A DNA stretch of 64,000 bases from Sanguibacter suaedae (GCF_016342785.1 NZ_JAEINH010000007.1:62001-126000); one strand, 5' to 3'. Counted from the stretch's first letter, positions 47,127 to 56,052 are shown. Made by a program: numbers and translations. The notes: generated by a model from the letters alone, not told the origin.

Positions 47127-47753
47127 ATGTCCAACGTCACCCGTTCGCGCCGCCAGGTCCGCCTGAGCCGCGCGCTGGGGATCGCGCTCACCCCGAAGGC
47201 CGTCAAGCACTTCGAGAAGCGCCCCTACCCGCCCGGCGAGCACGGTCGTGCCCGTCGTCGCACCGAGTCCGACTACGCGGTCCGTCTGCGCGAGAAGCAG
47301 CGTCTGCGCGCCCAGTACGGCCTCCGCGAGAAGCAGATGGCCCGTGCGTTCGAGGAGGCCCGCAAGGCCCCGGGCCTGACCGGTGAGGCGCTCGTCGAGA
47401 TCCTCGAGAGCCGTCTCGACGCGCTGGTGCTCCGCGCCGGTATCGCCCGCACCACGCTGCAGGCGCGCCAGGCCGTGGTCCACCGCCACATCCTCGTCGA
47501 CGGCAAGATCGTCGACCGCCCCTCGTTCAAGGTGAAGCCGGGCCAGACGGTCCAGGTCAAGCCGAAGAGCCAGGCCATGGTTCCGTTCCAGGTCGCCGCC
47601 GCAGGCGCCCACCGGGACGTCCTGCCCAAGGTCCCCGCGTACCTCGACGTGCAGCTCGAGAAGCTGTCGTTCATCCTCGTTCGCGCCCCCAAGCGCGCAG
47701 AGGTCCCCGTGACCTGCGAGGTCCAGCTCGTCGTCGAGCACTACTCGCGCTGA
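47127..47753 (+). CDS. rpsD: 30S ribosomal protein S4
   Basis: 208 residues, full length. The N-terminus MSNVTRSRRQVRLSRALGIALTPKAVKHFEKRPYPPGEHG lacks the four-Cys zinc ribbon of some S4 proteins, so this is the zinc-independent (C-minus) form. The S4 RNA-binding domain follows (ESRLDALVLRAGIARTTLQARQAVVHRHILVDGKIVDRPSFKVKPGQTVQVK). It is encoded alone, away from the alpha operon, as in several actinobacteria. Confidence 0.97.
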   Translation: MSNVTRSRRQVRLSRALGIALTPKAVKHFEKRPYPPGEHGRARRRTESDYAVRLREKQRLRAQYGLREKQMARAFEEARKAPGLTGEALVEILESRLDALVLRAGIARTTLQARQAVVHRHILVDGKIVDRPSFKVKPGQTVQVKPKSQAMVPFQVAAAGAHRDVLPKVPAYLDVQLEKLSFILVRAPKRAEVPVTCEVQLVVEHYSR

Positions 47754-47766
47754 TCCACCGCACCAC

Positions 47767-47807
47767 CGGACGCCCCGCCCGCAGCCCTGCTGCGCGCGGG
47801 GCGTCCG
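47767..47807 (+). terminator. Terminator of rpsD
   Basis: CGGACGCCCCGC/GCGGGGCGTCCG, a perfect 12-bp stem with an internal GCAG/CTGC mini-stem in the loop, 14 nt after the stop codon. Confidence 0.8.
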
Positions 47808-47817
47808 TGCGTGCAGG

Positions 47818-47823
47818 TAGGGT
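47818..47823 (+). promoter_or_regulatory. -10 box for the DUF948 gene
   Basis: TAGGGT directly after the rpsD terminator and 61 nt before the next start codon. Fits TANNNT; no clear -35. Confidence 0.35.
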
Positions 47824-47883
47824 CGTCGCAGGTAATCGCCGGGCCCCGTGGCCGGTGTCGGACTCGATGCAGGGAGTTGTGGA

Positions 47884-48258
47884 GTGATCGGTCAAATCGC
47901 AGGGCTCATCGCGGCTGTGGCGTTCGTGGCGCTCGTGGGCCTCCTCGCCGTGCCCCTCGTGAAGCTCGGTCGGGTGCTCGACACCGCGACCGAGAGCATC
48001 AAGGACATCACCGCGCACTCGGTGCCCATCCTCGACGAGTCCGCGCAGACCGTCGCGAGCGCCAACAGCCAGCTCGTCAAGGTCGACACCATCACGACGG
48101 CCGCGTCCGAGGTGAGCCAGAACGTCTCCGCCCTCACGGGTCTCTACGCCGCCACCTTCGGAGCGCCGCTCGTCAAGGTCGCCGCGTTCTCGTACGGCGT
48201 GCGTCAGGCCTTCGGTCGTGCCGCGGAGCGCTTCGGCGCGGGGGAGAAGACGCGCTGA
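47884..48258 (+). CDS. DUF948-family membrane-anchored protein
   Basis: 124 residues. One N-terminal membrane segment (IGQIAGLIAAVAFVALVGLLAVPLVKLG) and a helical, chemoreceptor-like remainder (LDTATESIKDITAHSVPILDESAQTVASANSQLVKVDTITTAASEVSQNVSAL) with a heptad pattern, as in DUF948 proteins. The role is unknown; the family is conserved directly upstream of alaS in actinobacteria. GTG 47884 has AGGGAG 7 nt upstream. It overlaps the next gene by 1 nt. Confidence 0.82.
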   Translation: MIGQIAGLIAAVAFVALVGLLAVPLVKLGRVLDTATESIKDITAHSVPILDESAQTVASANSQLVKVDTITTAASEVSQNVSALTGLYAATFGAPLVKVAAFSYGVRQAFGRAAERFGAGEKTR

Positions 48259-48614
48259 TGGCACGACTCTTCTGGGTCGGCACGGGAGCCGCGCTCACCG
48301 TGGCCGTGGTGCTCAAGGGGCGCCAGGTCGCCCGCAGGTACGCCCCGGCGGCGCTCGTGGACCGCGCCACCGAGTCCGTGAGCACGGGCCGGGACGCGCT
48401 CGGCGCGGCAGCGGGTGGTTTCATGGTCGACTTCCGCGCCGCACGTGACTCCAGGGCCGCCGAGCTCGAGGAGGCGCTGCTCGCCCCCACCCAGGGGACG
48501 GCCGCCGACCTCCGTGCGCGCCGCGACTCCTCGCGCGACCGTGCGACCGCCGCGCGCTACGCGGCCGACCATGACCAGGACGACGACGAGGACACCCTCG
48601 GCTACTCCTTCTGA
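48258..48614 (+). CDS. DUF6167-like small membrane protein
   Basis: 118 residues. A membrane segment near residues 3-20 (RLFWVGTGAALTVAVVLKG), then a short helical section (LVDRATESVSTGRDALGAAAGGFMVDFRAARDSRAAELEEALL) and an acidic disordered end (DHDQDDDEDTLGYSF). It is always next to the DUF948 gene and alaS in related genomes as far as I know. Function unknown. ATG 48258 overlaps the previous stop. Confidence 0.75.
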   Translation: MARLFWVGTGAALTVAVVLKGRQVARRYAPAALVDRATESVSTGRDALGAAAGGFMVDFRAARDSRAAELEEALLAPTQGTAADLRARRDSSRDRATAARYAADHDQDDDEDTLGYSF

Positions 48615-48698
48615 CGCGCCACCCCGGCGACGACGCTCGTCGGGGACGAGGCTCGCCGACGACGACCGTCGATCTCCCGGCGGCGTCCTGGTGCCGAC

Positions 48699-48704
48699 TA
48701 CCAT
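48699..48704 (+). promoter_or_regulatory. -10 box for alaS
   Basis: TACCAT fits TANNNT, 56 nt before the alaS ATG. Weak -35. The alaS ATG itself has GAGGAC upstream. Confidence 0.35.
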
Positions 48705-48760
48705 GGACGCTCGCCCCAGCACCACCCGCAGCCCGAACCCCTGCCCTGATTGAGGACTTC

Positions 48761-51454
48761 ATGCGTACCGCCGAGATCCGCCAGCGTTGGCTCGACTACT
48801 TCGCCGAGCGCGACCACACCGTCGTCCCGTCGGCGTCCCTCGTGTCCGAGGACCCCACGCTGATGTTCACGGTGGCCGGAATGGTCCCCTTCATCCCGTA
48901 CATGACCGGGCAGCGGACCCCGCCCTGGCAGCGGGCGACGAGCGTCCAGAAGTGCGTGCGGACCCTCGACATCGACGAGGTCGGCAAGACCACGCGCCAC
49001 GGGACGTTCTTCCAGATGAACGGGAACTTCTCCTTCGGCGACTACTTCAAGGCCGAGGCCATCCAGTACGCCTGGGACCTCGTCACGGGCCCGCGCGAGC
49101 AGGGACGGTACGGGTTCGACCCCGACACGATCTGGGTCACCGTCTACCAGGACGACGACGAGGCACGGGCCCTGTGGCGCTCCATCGCCGGCCTTCCCGA
49201 CGAGCGCATCCAGAGCCGCGGCAAGAAGGACAACTACTGGCACACGGGCCAGCCCGGCCCCGCCGGGCCCTGCTCCGAGATCTACGTCGACCGCGGGCCC
49301 GAGTTCGGTGCCGAGGGCGGGCCGGTCGTCGACGAGGACCGGTACCTGGAGATCTGGAACCTCGTGTTCATGCAGTACGAGATCGACCAGGTCAGCGGCA
49401 AGGAGGACTTCCGGGTCGTCGCACCGCTCGCGCAGAAGAACATCGACACCGGCATGGGGCTGGAGCGCGTCGCGTACCTCCTGCAGGGTGTCGACAACAT
49501 GTACGAGATCGACGAGGTCTTCCCCGTGATCTCCGCCGCACAGGCGCTCTCCGGGCGGACCTACGGCGCCTCCGGGACCGACGACGTCCGCATGCGCGTC
49601 GTCGCCGACCACGTCCGGTCGTCGCTCATGCTCATCGGTGACGGGGTCCGCCCGTCCAACGAGGGGCGTGGCTACGTCCTGCGGCGGCTCCTGCGCCGCT
49701 CCGTTCGAGCCATGCGGCTGCTCGGGGTGGAGGACCCCGCCCTGCCGCACCTCCTGCCGGCGTCCAAGGACGCGATGCAGGCGTCGTACCCGGAGCTCGG
49801 GACCGACTTCGAGCGGATCTCCGCCATCGCCTACGCCGAGGAGGACGCGTTCCGGCGCACCCTCGTCGCGGGGACCACCATCCTCGACACGGCCGTCCAG
49901 GGCGCGAAGTCCGCTGCCGGGCCCGCCGGCACCCCGCGCATCGGTGGTCAGGAGGCGTTCGCCCTCCACGACACGTACGGATTCCCCATCGACCTCACCC
50001 TCGAGATGGCCTCCGAGCAGGGCGTGGCGGTCGACGAGACCGCGTTCCGCAGCCTCATGCAGGCCCAGCGCGAACGTGCCCGCGCCGACGCCATGGCCAA
50101 GCGCACCGGTGGTGCCGACAAGGCCGCCTACGAGGCCCTCCACGGGACCATGGGCAAGCCGGTCGAGTTCGTCGGGTACACGGACACGACGTCCCGCTGC
50201 TCCGTCGTCGGACTGGTCGTCGACGGCGTCCCCGGCCCCGTGGCCGTCGCCCCCGCCGCGGTCGAGGTGGTCCTCGACCGCACGCCGTTCTACGCGGAGT
50301 CCGGCGGCCAGCTGGCCGACCAGGGGACCATCGTGCTCGACGGCGGTGCGACCATCGAGGTGGACGACGTCCAGGCCCCGATCAAGGGTCTGTCCGTGCA
50401 CCGCGGTCGCGTGGTCGACGGCACCGTGACGCTGGGCGAGAACGGCACGGCCACCATCGACACCGCCCGCCGCAAGGCGATCAGCCGGGCGCACTCCGCG
50501 ACCCACATGATCCACAAGGCCCTCCAGGAGTCGCTCGGCAAGGACGCGACCCAGGCGGGTTCCGAGAACGCGCCGAGCCGCATCCGTTTCGACTTCCGGG
50601 CGAGCCAGGCTGTGCCGTCCGGCGTCCTCGGCGAGATCGAGGAGCGGGTCAACGTCCAGCTCGCGGAGGACCTCGAGGTCACCGAGCAGGTGATGAACAT
50701 CGACGAGGCTCGTGCGCTGGGCGCGATGGCGCTCTTCGGCGAGAAGTACGGCGACCGGGTGCGCGTCGTGTCGATCGGCGGCGACTGGTCGCGCGAGCTC
50801 TGCGCCGGGACCCACGTCAAGCGGTCCGGGCAGCTCGGGCTGGTGACGCTCCTCGGCGAGGCGTCCATCGGGTCCGGGGTCCGACGGGTCGACGCGCTCG
50901 TCGGTGACGGCGCCTACGGGTTCCAGGCGAAGGAGCACGCGCTCGTCGGTCAGCTCACAGGGATGCTCAACGTCCGCACGGACGAGCTCCCCGAGCGCGT
51001 CGGGGGCCTCCTGGCCCGGCTCAAGGAGACCGAGAAGGAGCTCGCGACGCTCCGGCAGGGGCAGCTGCTCGCCGCGGCCGGTTCCCTCGCAGCGGGCGCC
51101 CCGGTGGTCTCCGGTGCGCGCGTGGTGACGCATGACGCGGGCGAGGTGGCCTCGGCCGACGACCTCCGTGCTCTCGCGCTCGACGTGCGCGGTCGCCTCG
51201 GCGAGTCCGAGGCCGCCGTGGTCGCCGTCGGTGGTGCGAGCAAGGGACGTCCGCTCGTGGTCGTCGTGACGAACGTCGCCGCCCGTGAGCGCGGCCTGCG
51301 GGCCGGGGCCCTCGCCAAGGGCGCCTCCGGGATCCTCGGCGGCGGTGGCGGCGGCAAGGACGACATGGCGCAGGGCGGGGGACAGGACCTGACGGCCCTG
51401 CCCGCGGCGCTCGGCGGGGTCCGCGACGACGTCGCGGCGCAGCTCGGCGCGTGA
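48761..51454 (+). CDS. alaS: Alanine--tRNA ligase
   Basis: 897 residues, full length. N-terminal class II core (RQRWLDYFAERDHTVVPSASLVSEDPTLMFTVAGMVPFIPY), editing domain with the zinc ligands HSATHMIHKAL (HxxxH) and CAGTHVKRSGQLG, coiled-coil linker near 750, and a DHH-linked C-terminal domain with a Gly-rich loop (ILGGGGGGKDDMAQGGG). It charges tRNA-Ala and clears Ser/Gly-tRNA-Ala. It overlaps ruvX by 4 nt (GTGA), so alaS-ruvX-mltG-aroE form one set. Confidence 0.97.
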   Translation: MRTAEIRQRWLDYFAERDHTVVPSASLVSEDPTLMFTVAGMVPFIPYMTGQRTPPWQRATSVQKCVRTLDIDEVGKTTRHGTFFQMNGNFSFGDYFKAEAIQYAWDLVTGPREQGRYGFDPDTIWVTVYQDDDEARALWRSIAGLPDERIQSRGKKDNYWHTGQPGPAGPCSEIYVDRGPEFGAEGGPVVDEDRYLEIWNLVFMQYEIDQVSGKEDFRVVAPLAQKNIDTGMGLERVAYLLQGVDNMYEIDEVFPVISAAQALSGRTYGASGTDDVRMRVVADHVRSSLMLIGDGVRPSNEGRGYVLRRLLRRSVRAMRLLGVEDPALPHLLPASKDAMQASYPELGTDFERISAIAYAEEDAFRRTLVAGTTILDTAVQGAKSAAGPAGTPRIGGQEAFALHDTYGFPIDLTLEMASEQGVAVDETAFRSLMQAQRERARADAMAKRTGGADKAAYEALHGTMGKPVEFVGYTDTTSRCSVVGLVVDGVPGPVAVAPAAVEVVLDRTPFYAESGGQLADQGTIVLDGGATIEVDDVQAPIKGLSVHRGRVVDGTVTLGENGTATIDTARRKAISRAHSATHMIHKALQESLGKDATQAGSENAPSRIRFDFRASQAVPSGVLGEIEERVNVQLAEDLEVTEQVMNIDEARALGAMALFGEKYGDRVRVVSIGGDWSRELCAGTHVKRSGQLGLVTLLGEASIGSGVRRVDALVGDGAYGFQAKEHALVGQLTGMLNVRTDELPERVGGLLARLKETEKELATLRQGQLLAAAGSLAAGAPVVSGARVVTHDAGEVASADDLRALALDVRGRLGESEAAVVAVGGASKGRPLVVVVTNVAARERGLRAGALAKGASGILGGGGGGKDDMAQGGGQDLTALPAALGGVRDDVAAQLGA

Positions 51455-51957
51455 CCACGTCGCCGCAGGAGGGCCTGCCGCGGGGCGCGCGCCTCGCCGT
51501 CGACGTCGGTACCGTGCGCGTGGGGCTCGCCGTGAGCGACCCGGACGGGCTCGTGGCCACGCCGGTGGAGACGATCCCCCGGGTCGCCGGCTCCGGGGCC
51601 GTGCCGGCGGGTGCCGTCCCCGCGGACATCGCCCGGATCGCGCAGGAGGTGGTCGAGCGCGGTGTGGGGGTCGTGTACGTCGGTCTCCCGAAGCACCTCT
51701 CGGGCAAGGAGAGCGCGTCGTCCGCGGCGGCTCGCGGGTACGCTGGTCTGATCGCGCAGGCCGTGGGACCCGTTCCCGTGCACCTGGTCGACGAACGGAT
51801 GAGTACCGTGAGCGCCCACCAGGCGCTCCACGCGTCGGGCAGGGCGGGCCGCAAGCACCGATCCGTCGTCGATCAGGTCGCTGCCGTCGTGATCTTGCAG
51901 TCCGCGCTGGACGTCGAGCGGAACCGGAGCATACGGGCTGGAGAGCGCGTCGGCTAG
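51451..51957 (+). CDS. ruvX: Putative pre-16S rRNA nuclease YqgF/RuvX
   Basis: 168 residues of RNase H-like fold. LAVDVGTVRVGLAVSDPDGLVATPVETI carries the first catalytic Asp; VVYVGLPKHLSGKESASS and VHLVDERMSTVSAHQAL carry the Glu and following region; the last Asp is in HRSVVDQVAAVVILQSAL. The family trims pre-16S rRNA ends in E. coli; a Holliday-junction role has also been proposed. GTG 51451 overlaps the alaS stop. Confidence 0.92.
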   Translation: MTTSPQEGLPRGARLAVDVGTVRVGLAVSDPDGLVATPVETIPRVAGSGAVPAGAVPADIARIAQEVVERGVGVVYVGLPKHLSGKESASSAAARGYAGLIAQAVGPVPVHLVDERMSTVSAHQALHASGRAGRKHRSVVDQVAAVVILQSALDVERNRSIRAGERVG

Positions 51958-51963
51958 TGCGGT

Positions 51964-51993
51964 CTGTCAAATGTTGCACAACTGCAGTAGGTT
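51964..51993 (+). promoter_or_regulatory. Possible promoter for mltG-aroE
   Basis: CTGTCA at 51964-51969, 18-nt spacer, TAGGTT at 51988-51993, in a locally AT-richer stretch that also holds the small palindrome GTTGCACAAC. The start codon is 59 nt downstream. Confidence 0.35.
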
Positions 51994-52051
51994 GTCGGTT
52001 TGTCCCCAAGGGTGCAGCGACGACGCGTGACGAGTGTGGAGGCTCCAACCG

Positions 52052-53221
52052 GTGAACGATCTCTTCGAGGGACCAGCGCTCTCAGAGGACCCAGAGGGTT
52101 CGTCGACGCTCTCCCGGGCCGAGCGGCGCGCCCTGCGCGAGGAGCGCCGACTTGCCGCGAAGCGGCGTCAGCGTGCACTCGTGGCCGTGCTCGTGGCTGT
52201 GATCGTCATCGGCGCCGGTGGCTACTTCGTGTGGACCCGGGGCGTCGAGTACTTCGGGTCCGTCGACGTGTTCAGCTCCGAGCCCGACGCCCCGACGGAC
52301 TTCACGGGCCCAGGCACGGGGGAGACGCAGATCACCGTCAGCCCTGGTGACGTGGGGACGGTCATCGGCGACAAGCTCGTCGAGGCCGGGGTCGTCGCGT
52401 CGCGCCAGGCGTTCGTCGCCGCATACACGGCGAACCCCGACGCGGCAGGCATCCAGGCAGGGACGTACAACCTCTTCAAGGAGATGAAGGCCTCCGACGC
52501 CCTCACCTCGTTGCTCGACATCGAGAACCGCGTCGACTACTACTTCGACATCCAGCCGGGGTTCACCGCGGCTCAAGCCATCGCGCGGATCGCGAAGCAC
52601 ACCGGCCTGTCCGAGGAGGAGATCAACGCGGCCATCGCCGACACGGCGGCGGCCGGGCTCCCCGCCGAGGCCGGTGGGAACTACGAGGGATGGCTCTCCC
52701 CGGGGGTCTACCAGTTCGGGCTGGAGACCACACCGCTCGAGATGGTCACGGAGATGGTGGCGCGGACGGTGGCGACCCTCGACACGCTGGGCGTGGCGCC
52801 GGAGAACCGGCAGGTGGTGCTGACCAAGGCGTCGATCGTCGAGCGTGAGAGCGCGTCGGCCGTCGACGAGGCGCGCCCCCTGGTCGCCAGCGTCATCGAG
52901 AACCGGCTCGAGATCAACCAGAAGCTCGAGATGGACTCCACGGTCCACTACATCTTCGGTGGGACGTCCGACGCGACGACGAGCTCGGAGCAGCGGTCGA
53001 GCGACAATCCCTACAACACCTACGTCCACAAGGGCCTGCCGCCCACGGCCATCGCCTCCCCGAGCGAGCAGTCCATCCAGGCGGTCGTGAACCACGCGGA
53101 CACGGACTACTTCTACTTCGTCACGGTGAACCCGACGACCGGGGAGACGCTCTTCGCGGAGACGTACCCCGAGCACCAGGAGAACCGGAAGCTCTACCAG
53201 GAGTGGTTGAGCTCCCAGTGA
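52052..53221 (+). CDS. mltG: Endolytic murein transglycosylase MltG
   Basis: 389 residues. A cytoplasmic basic N-terminus (about 1-40, RRALREERRLAAKRRQR), one membrane helix (ALVAVLVAVIVIGAGGYFVW), a LysM-like subdomain, then the YceG/MltG catalytic domain with the Glu in ASIVERESAS and the closing NPYNTYVHKGLPPTAIASPSEQSIQAVVNH. It cuts nascent glycan strands and sets their length. GTG 52052 has GGAGG 9 nt upstream. It overlaps aroE by 4 nt. Confidence 0.93.
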   Translation: MNDLFEGPALSEDPEGSSTLSRAERRALREERRLAAKRRQRALVAVLVAVIVIGAGGYFVWTRGVEYFGSVDVFSSEPDAPTDFTGPGTGETQITVSPGDVGTVIGDKLVEAGVVASRQAFVAAYTANPDAAGIQAGTYNLFKEMKASDALTSLLDIENRVDYYFDIQPGFTAAQAIARIAKHTGLSEEEINAAIADTAAAGLPAEAGGNYEGWLSPGVYQFGLETTPLEMVTEMVARTVATLDTLGVAPENRQVVLTKASIVERESASAVDEARPLVASVIENRLEINQKLEMDSTVHYIFGGTSDATTSSEQRSSDNPYNTYVHKGLPPTAIASPSEQSIQAVVNHADTDYFYFVTVNPTTGETLFAETYPEHQENRKLYQEWLSSQ

Positions 53222-54162
53222 CGGCACGTGTCTCGGGTGCGGACGGTCGTCGGGCAGCCGTCCTCGGTCACCCGGTCGCCCACTCGTTGTCACCGGTGCT
53301 GCACCGCGCCGCATACGCCGCCCTCGGCCTGGAGGACTGGCGTTACGACGCGCTGGACGTCACCGAGGACCAGCTGCGCGGGGTGGTCGACGGTCTGGAT
53401 CACGGCTGGGCCGGGCTGAGCCTGACCATGCCGCTCAAGCAGACGGTCATCCCCATGCTCGACCACGTCGACCCGCTCGCCGAGGTCACCGGGGCCGTGA
53501 ACACGGTCGTCGTGCAGCGCGTCGGGTCGGGGGTGTCCCTCGTGGGGGCCAACACCGACGTCCATGGTCTCGTCACCGCGCTCCGTGAGGGTCTCGCAGC
53601 CCAGGGCATCGCGGAGGCAGCCTCGATGGCCGTCGCCGGTGCAGGGACGCAGCAGCCGCGGGGGAGCGCGGTGGTGCTCGGTGCGGGGGCCACGGCAGCG
53701 TCGACGCTCGCCGGGCTCGCGGAGCTCGGATACCCGGAGGTCGACGTCTTCGTGCGGTCCCTCGCCCGGACGGGCGAGCTCCAGCGTGCGGCGCACCGCA
53801 TGGGGGTGTCGCCCCGGTTCCACACGCTCGCAGGTGCGGCCGCCGCGATGGTGGAGGCCGACCTCGTCGTCTCCACGCTCCCCGCGCACGGCGCGGACGA
53901 CCTCGCGCGCGAGGTGGGGTCGATCGTCGCAGCACGACCCTCCGACGGTGCGCGCGCGAGCGGTCTCGGCGTCCTCCTCGACGTCGCCTACGAGCCGCGG
54001 CGTACGGCGCTGGCCGCGGCCTGGCGCGACGCGGGGGGAGCGAGCGTGGGCGGTGAACGGATGCTGCTCCACCAGGCGGTGGAGCAGGTGCGTCTGATGA
54101 CCGGACGGGCTGCCCCGGTCGACGCGATGAGCGCCGCCCTCAGCGCCGCCATGCCCGCCTGA
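53218..54162 (+). CDS. aroE: Shikimate dehydrogenase (AroE)
   Basis: 314 residues. It reduces 3-dehydroshikimate to shikimate with NADPH. VLGHPVAHSLSPVLHRAAYAALGL and SLTMPLKQTVIP (catalytic Lys) are the substrate motifs; GANTDVHGLV holds the Asp partner; SAVVLGAGATAASTLAGLAELG is the Rossmann glycine loop. The cofactor part carries an extra insertion around AGAGTQQPRG. GTG 53218 overlaps the mltG stop. The mltG-aroE pair is conserved in actinobacteria. Confidence 0.94.
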   Translation: MTARVSGADGRRAAVLGHPVAHSLSPVLHRAAYAALGLEDWRYDALDVTEDQLRGVVDGLDHGWAGLSLTMPLKQTVIPMLDHVDPLAEVTGAVNTVVVQRVGSGVSLVGANTDVHGLVTALREGLAAQGIAEAASMAVAGAGTQQPRGSAVVLGAGATAASTLAGLAELGYPEVDVFVRSLARTGELQRAAHRMGVSPRFHTLAGAAAAMVEADLVVSTLPAHGADDLAREVGSIVAARPSDGARASGLGVLLDVAYEPRRTALAAAWRDAGGASVGGERMLLHQAVEQVRLMTGRAAPVDAMSAALSAAMPA

Positions 54163-54209
54163 GCGCGCTCCCCAGCACACCGCTCCGGCAACTCTCCGGG
54201 CCCAACGGC

Positions 54210-54237
54210 TCACGAACCACCGCCTGCGTGCCGATAA
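54210..54237 (+). promoter_or_regulatory. FliA/WhiG-type sigma-factor promoter before pilB
   Basis: TCA at 54210-54212, a 17-nt spacer, and an exact GCCGATAA at 54230-54237. The TCA-N15-17-GCCGATAA form is the one described for FliA-family sigma factors of motile actinomycetes; WhiG uses TAAA-N15-GCCGATAA. The gene start is 69 nt downstream, with a GAGGAGAG ribosome site. Confidence 0.75.
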
Positions 54238-54305
54238 GACCTACCGACGGTCGGTGAAATCGTGGGTGGCACGGTGGCCCGTCGTGGACGGTGAGGAGAG
54301 TCGGC

Positions 54306-55982
54306 ATGAAGCAGCTCGGGGAGATCCTGCTCGAGGAAGGTCTGGTGACCGAGGCGCAGCTCATGGCGGCGCTCGACGAGCAGATCGTGCGGGGGACCAG
54401 CCTGGGCCGGGTGCTCGTGGAGCTCGGCACCCTCACCGAGGGGCAGCTCGTGTCGGCGCTGGCCGGTCAGGTCGGCATGCAGTTCGTGGACCTCGACTCC
54501 TACCCGGTGGACCGGGCGGCCGTGAGCAGGCTCGGCGGCGCCGTGTGCCGCAGGTACACGGTCCTGCCCATCGGTTTCCAGGACGGGTCCATCCTCCTCG
54601 CGATGGCCGACCCCGGGAACGTCCTCGCCGTCGACGACGTGCGGTCCCTCACCGGCATGCAGGTGCTCCCCGTGGTCGCGACCCACGAGGACCTGCTCCG
54701 TGCCATCGACCGGTACGTCCGCGCCGACGGCGAGATGAACGACCTCACGAGCGCGTTCGAGGAGGAGCAGGAGAAGCTCTCCGACATCGACCTGTCCCGC
54801 CTGGGCGACTCCGTCGACGACGACGCACCCATCGTCCGGTACGTGAACCTCATCGTCTCTCAGGCCATCACCGACCGTGCGTCGGACATCCACATCGAGC
54901 CCACCGAGCACGACCTGCGCGTGCGGTACCGCATCGACGGCGTGCTCCACGAGATGCAGCGGTCGCCCAAGAACATCTCCGGGGGAGTGATCTCCCGCGT
55001 GAAGATCCTCTCGGACATCGACATCGCGGAGCGCCGCAAGCCCCAGGACGGGCGCATGTCCATCAACCACAACGGGCGCAAGATCGACCTGCGTGTGGCG
55101 ACCCTGCCCACTGTGTGGGGAGAGAAGATCGTCATGCGAATCCTCGACAACTCCACCGCGAGCCTGGACCTGCGCGACCTGTCGTTCGGCGAGGAGAACT
55201 ACGAGGTCTACTCCGAGGCGTTCCACAAGCCCTACGGCATGATCCTCGTCACCGGCCCCACGGGGTCCGGGAAGTCGACCACCCTGTACGCCACCCTCAA
55301 CGCCGTGTCCCGGCCGGAGATCAACGTCATCACCGTCGAGGACCCCGTCGAGTACCGCCTGCCCGGGATCAACCAGGTCCAGGTCAACCCCAAGGCGGGC
55401 CTGACGTTCGCCGGGGCGCTGCGCTCCATCCTGCGGTCCGACCCGGACGTCGTGCTCCTCGGTGAGATCCGTGACCACGAGACAGCGCAGATCGCCATCG
55501 AGGCGGCCCTCACCGGTCACCTGGTGCTCTCCACCCTCCACACGAACGACGCCCCGTCCGCTGTGACGCGTCTGGTGGAGATGGGTATCGAACCGTTCCT
55601 CGTGGGGTCCGCCATCGACTGCATCGTCGCCCAGCGACTCGCGCGGCGCCTGTGCGGCAAGTGCAAGGAACCGTACGAGCCGTCCGACGTCGAGCTCGAG
55701 GCGTCCCGCTTCCCGTGGCTGCCGGGGGAGGAGAAGCCCGTCCTGCACCGTCCCGGGGGATGCACCACGTGCTCCGGCACCGGGTACCGCGGCCGGTTGG
55801 CCCTCCACGAGGTCATGCGTGTCACCGAGGAGATCGAGCGCCACGCCGTCGCTGGGTCGTCGTCGGCCGAGATCATGAAGACCGCGGTGAAGCAGGGCAT
55901 GCGCACCCTGCGCGACGACGGGTGGATGAAGGTCGTCGACGGACACACGTCTATCGAGGAGATCCTCCGGGTGGTCGCTTAA
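54306..55982 (+). CDS. pilB: Type IV pilus assembly ATPase PilB
   Basis: 558 residues. It powers pilus extension. An N-terminal GspE/PilB domain (MKQLGEILLEEGLVTEAQLMAAL, about 1-150) is followed by the core: Walker A GPTGSGKS (317-324), DPDVVLLGEIRDHETAQIA (Walker B), His box HLVLSTLHTNDAPSAVTRL, and the zinc-type tetracysteine CGKC (451, 454) with CTTC (485, 488). ATG 54306 is set by GAGGAGAG. It leads the type IVa pilus cluster and stands directly behind the FliA-type promoter. Confidence 0.94.
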   Translation: MKQLGEILLEEGLVTEAQLMAALDEQIVRGTSLGRVLVELGTLTEGQLVSALAGQVGMQFVDLDSYPVDRAAVSRLGGAVCRRYTVLPIGFQDGSILLAMADPGNVLAVDDVRSLTGMQVLPVVATHEDLLRAIDRYVRADGEMNDLTSAFEEEQEKLSDIDLSRLGDSVDDDAPIVRYVNLIVSQAITDRASDIHIEPTEHDLRVRYRIDGVLHEMQRSPKNISGGVISRVKILSDIDIAERRKPQDGRMSINHNGRKIDLRVATLPTVWGEKIVMRILDNSTASLDLRDLSFGEENYEVYSEAFHKPYGMILVTGPTGSGKSTTLYATLNAVSRPEINVITVEDPVEYRLPGINQVQVNPKAGLTFAGALRSILRSDPDVVLLGEIRDHETAQIAIEAALTGHLVLSTLHTNDAPSAVTRLVEMGIEPFLVGSAIDCIVAQRLARRLCGKCKEPYEPSDVELEASRFPWLPGEEKPVLHRPGGCTTCSGTGYRGRLALHEVMRVTEEIERHAVAGSSSAEIMKTAVKQGMRTLRDDGWMKVVDGHTSIEEILRVVA

Positions 55983-56006
55983 GAAACGCGGTGCTCCCGC
56001 CGATAG
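55980..56006 (+). promoter_or_regulatory. Weaker FliA/WhiG-like promoter before pilT
   Basis: TAAG at 55980-55983, 15-nt spacer, GCCGATAG at 55999-56006: each box differs from the WhiG-type consensus at one base (10 of 12 match). It overlaps the pilB stop codon and lies 47 nt before pilT, giving possible separate control of retraction. Confidence 0.5.
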
Positions 56007-56052
56007 GAAGTCGTCACGCACGTGCGCGGCACCCGAGGCGAGAGGCTGACCA

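Noticed and set aside
51973-51982. Palindrome GTTGCACAAC before mltG
   Set aside because: Too short to call an operator on its own; kept only as part of the promoter region note.
48698-52048. A 1116-codon minus-strand open frame opposite alaS and ruvX
   Set aside because: High-GC antisense shadow; the plus strand has full AlaRS and RuvX motifs.
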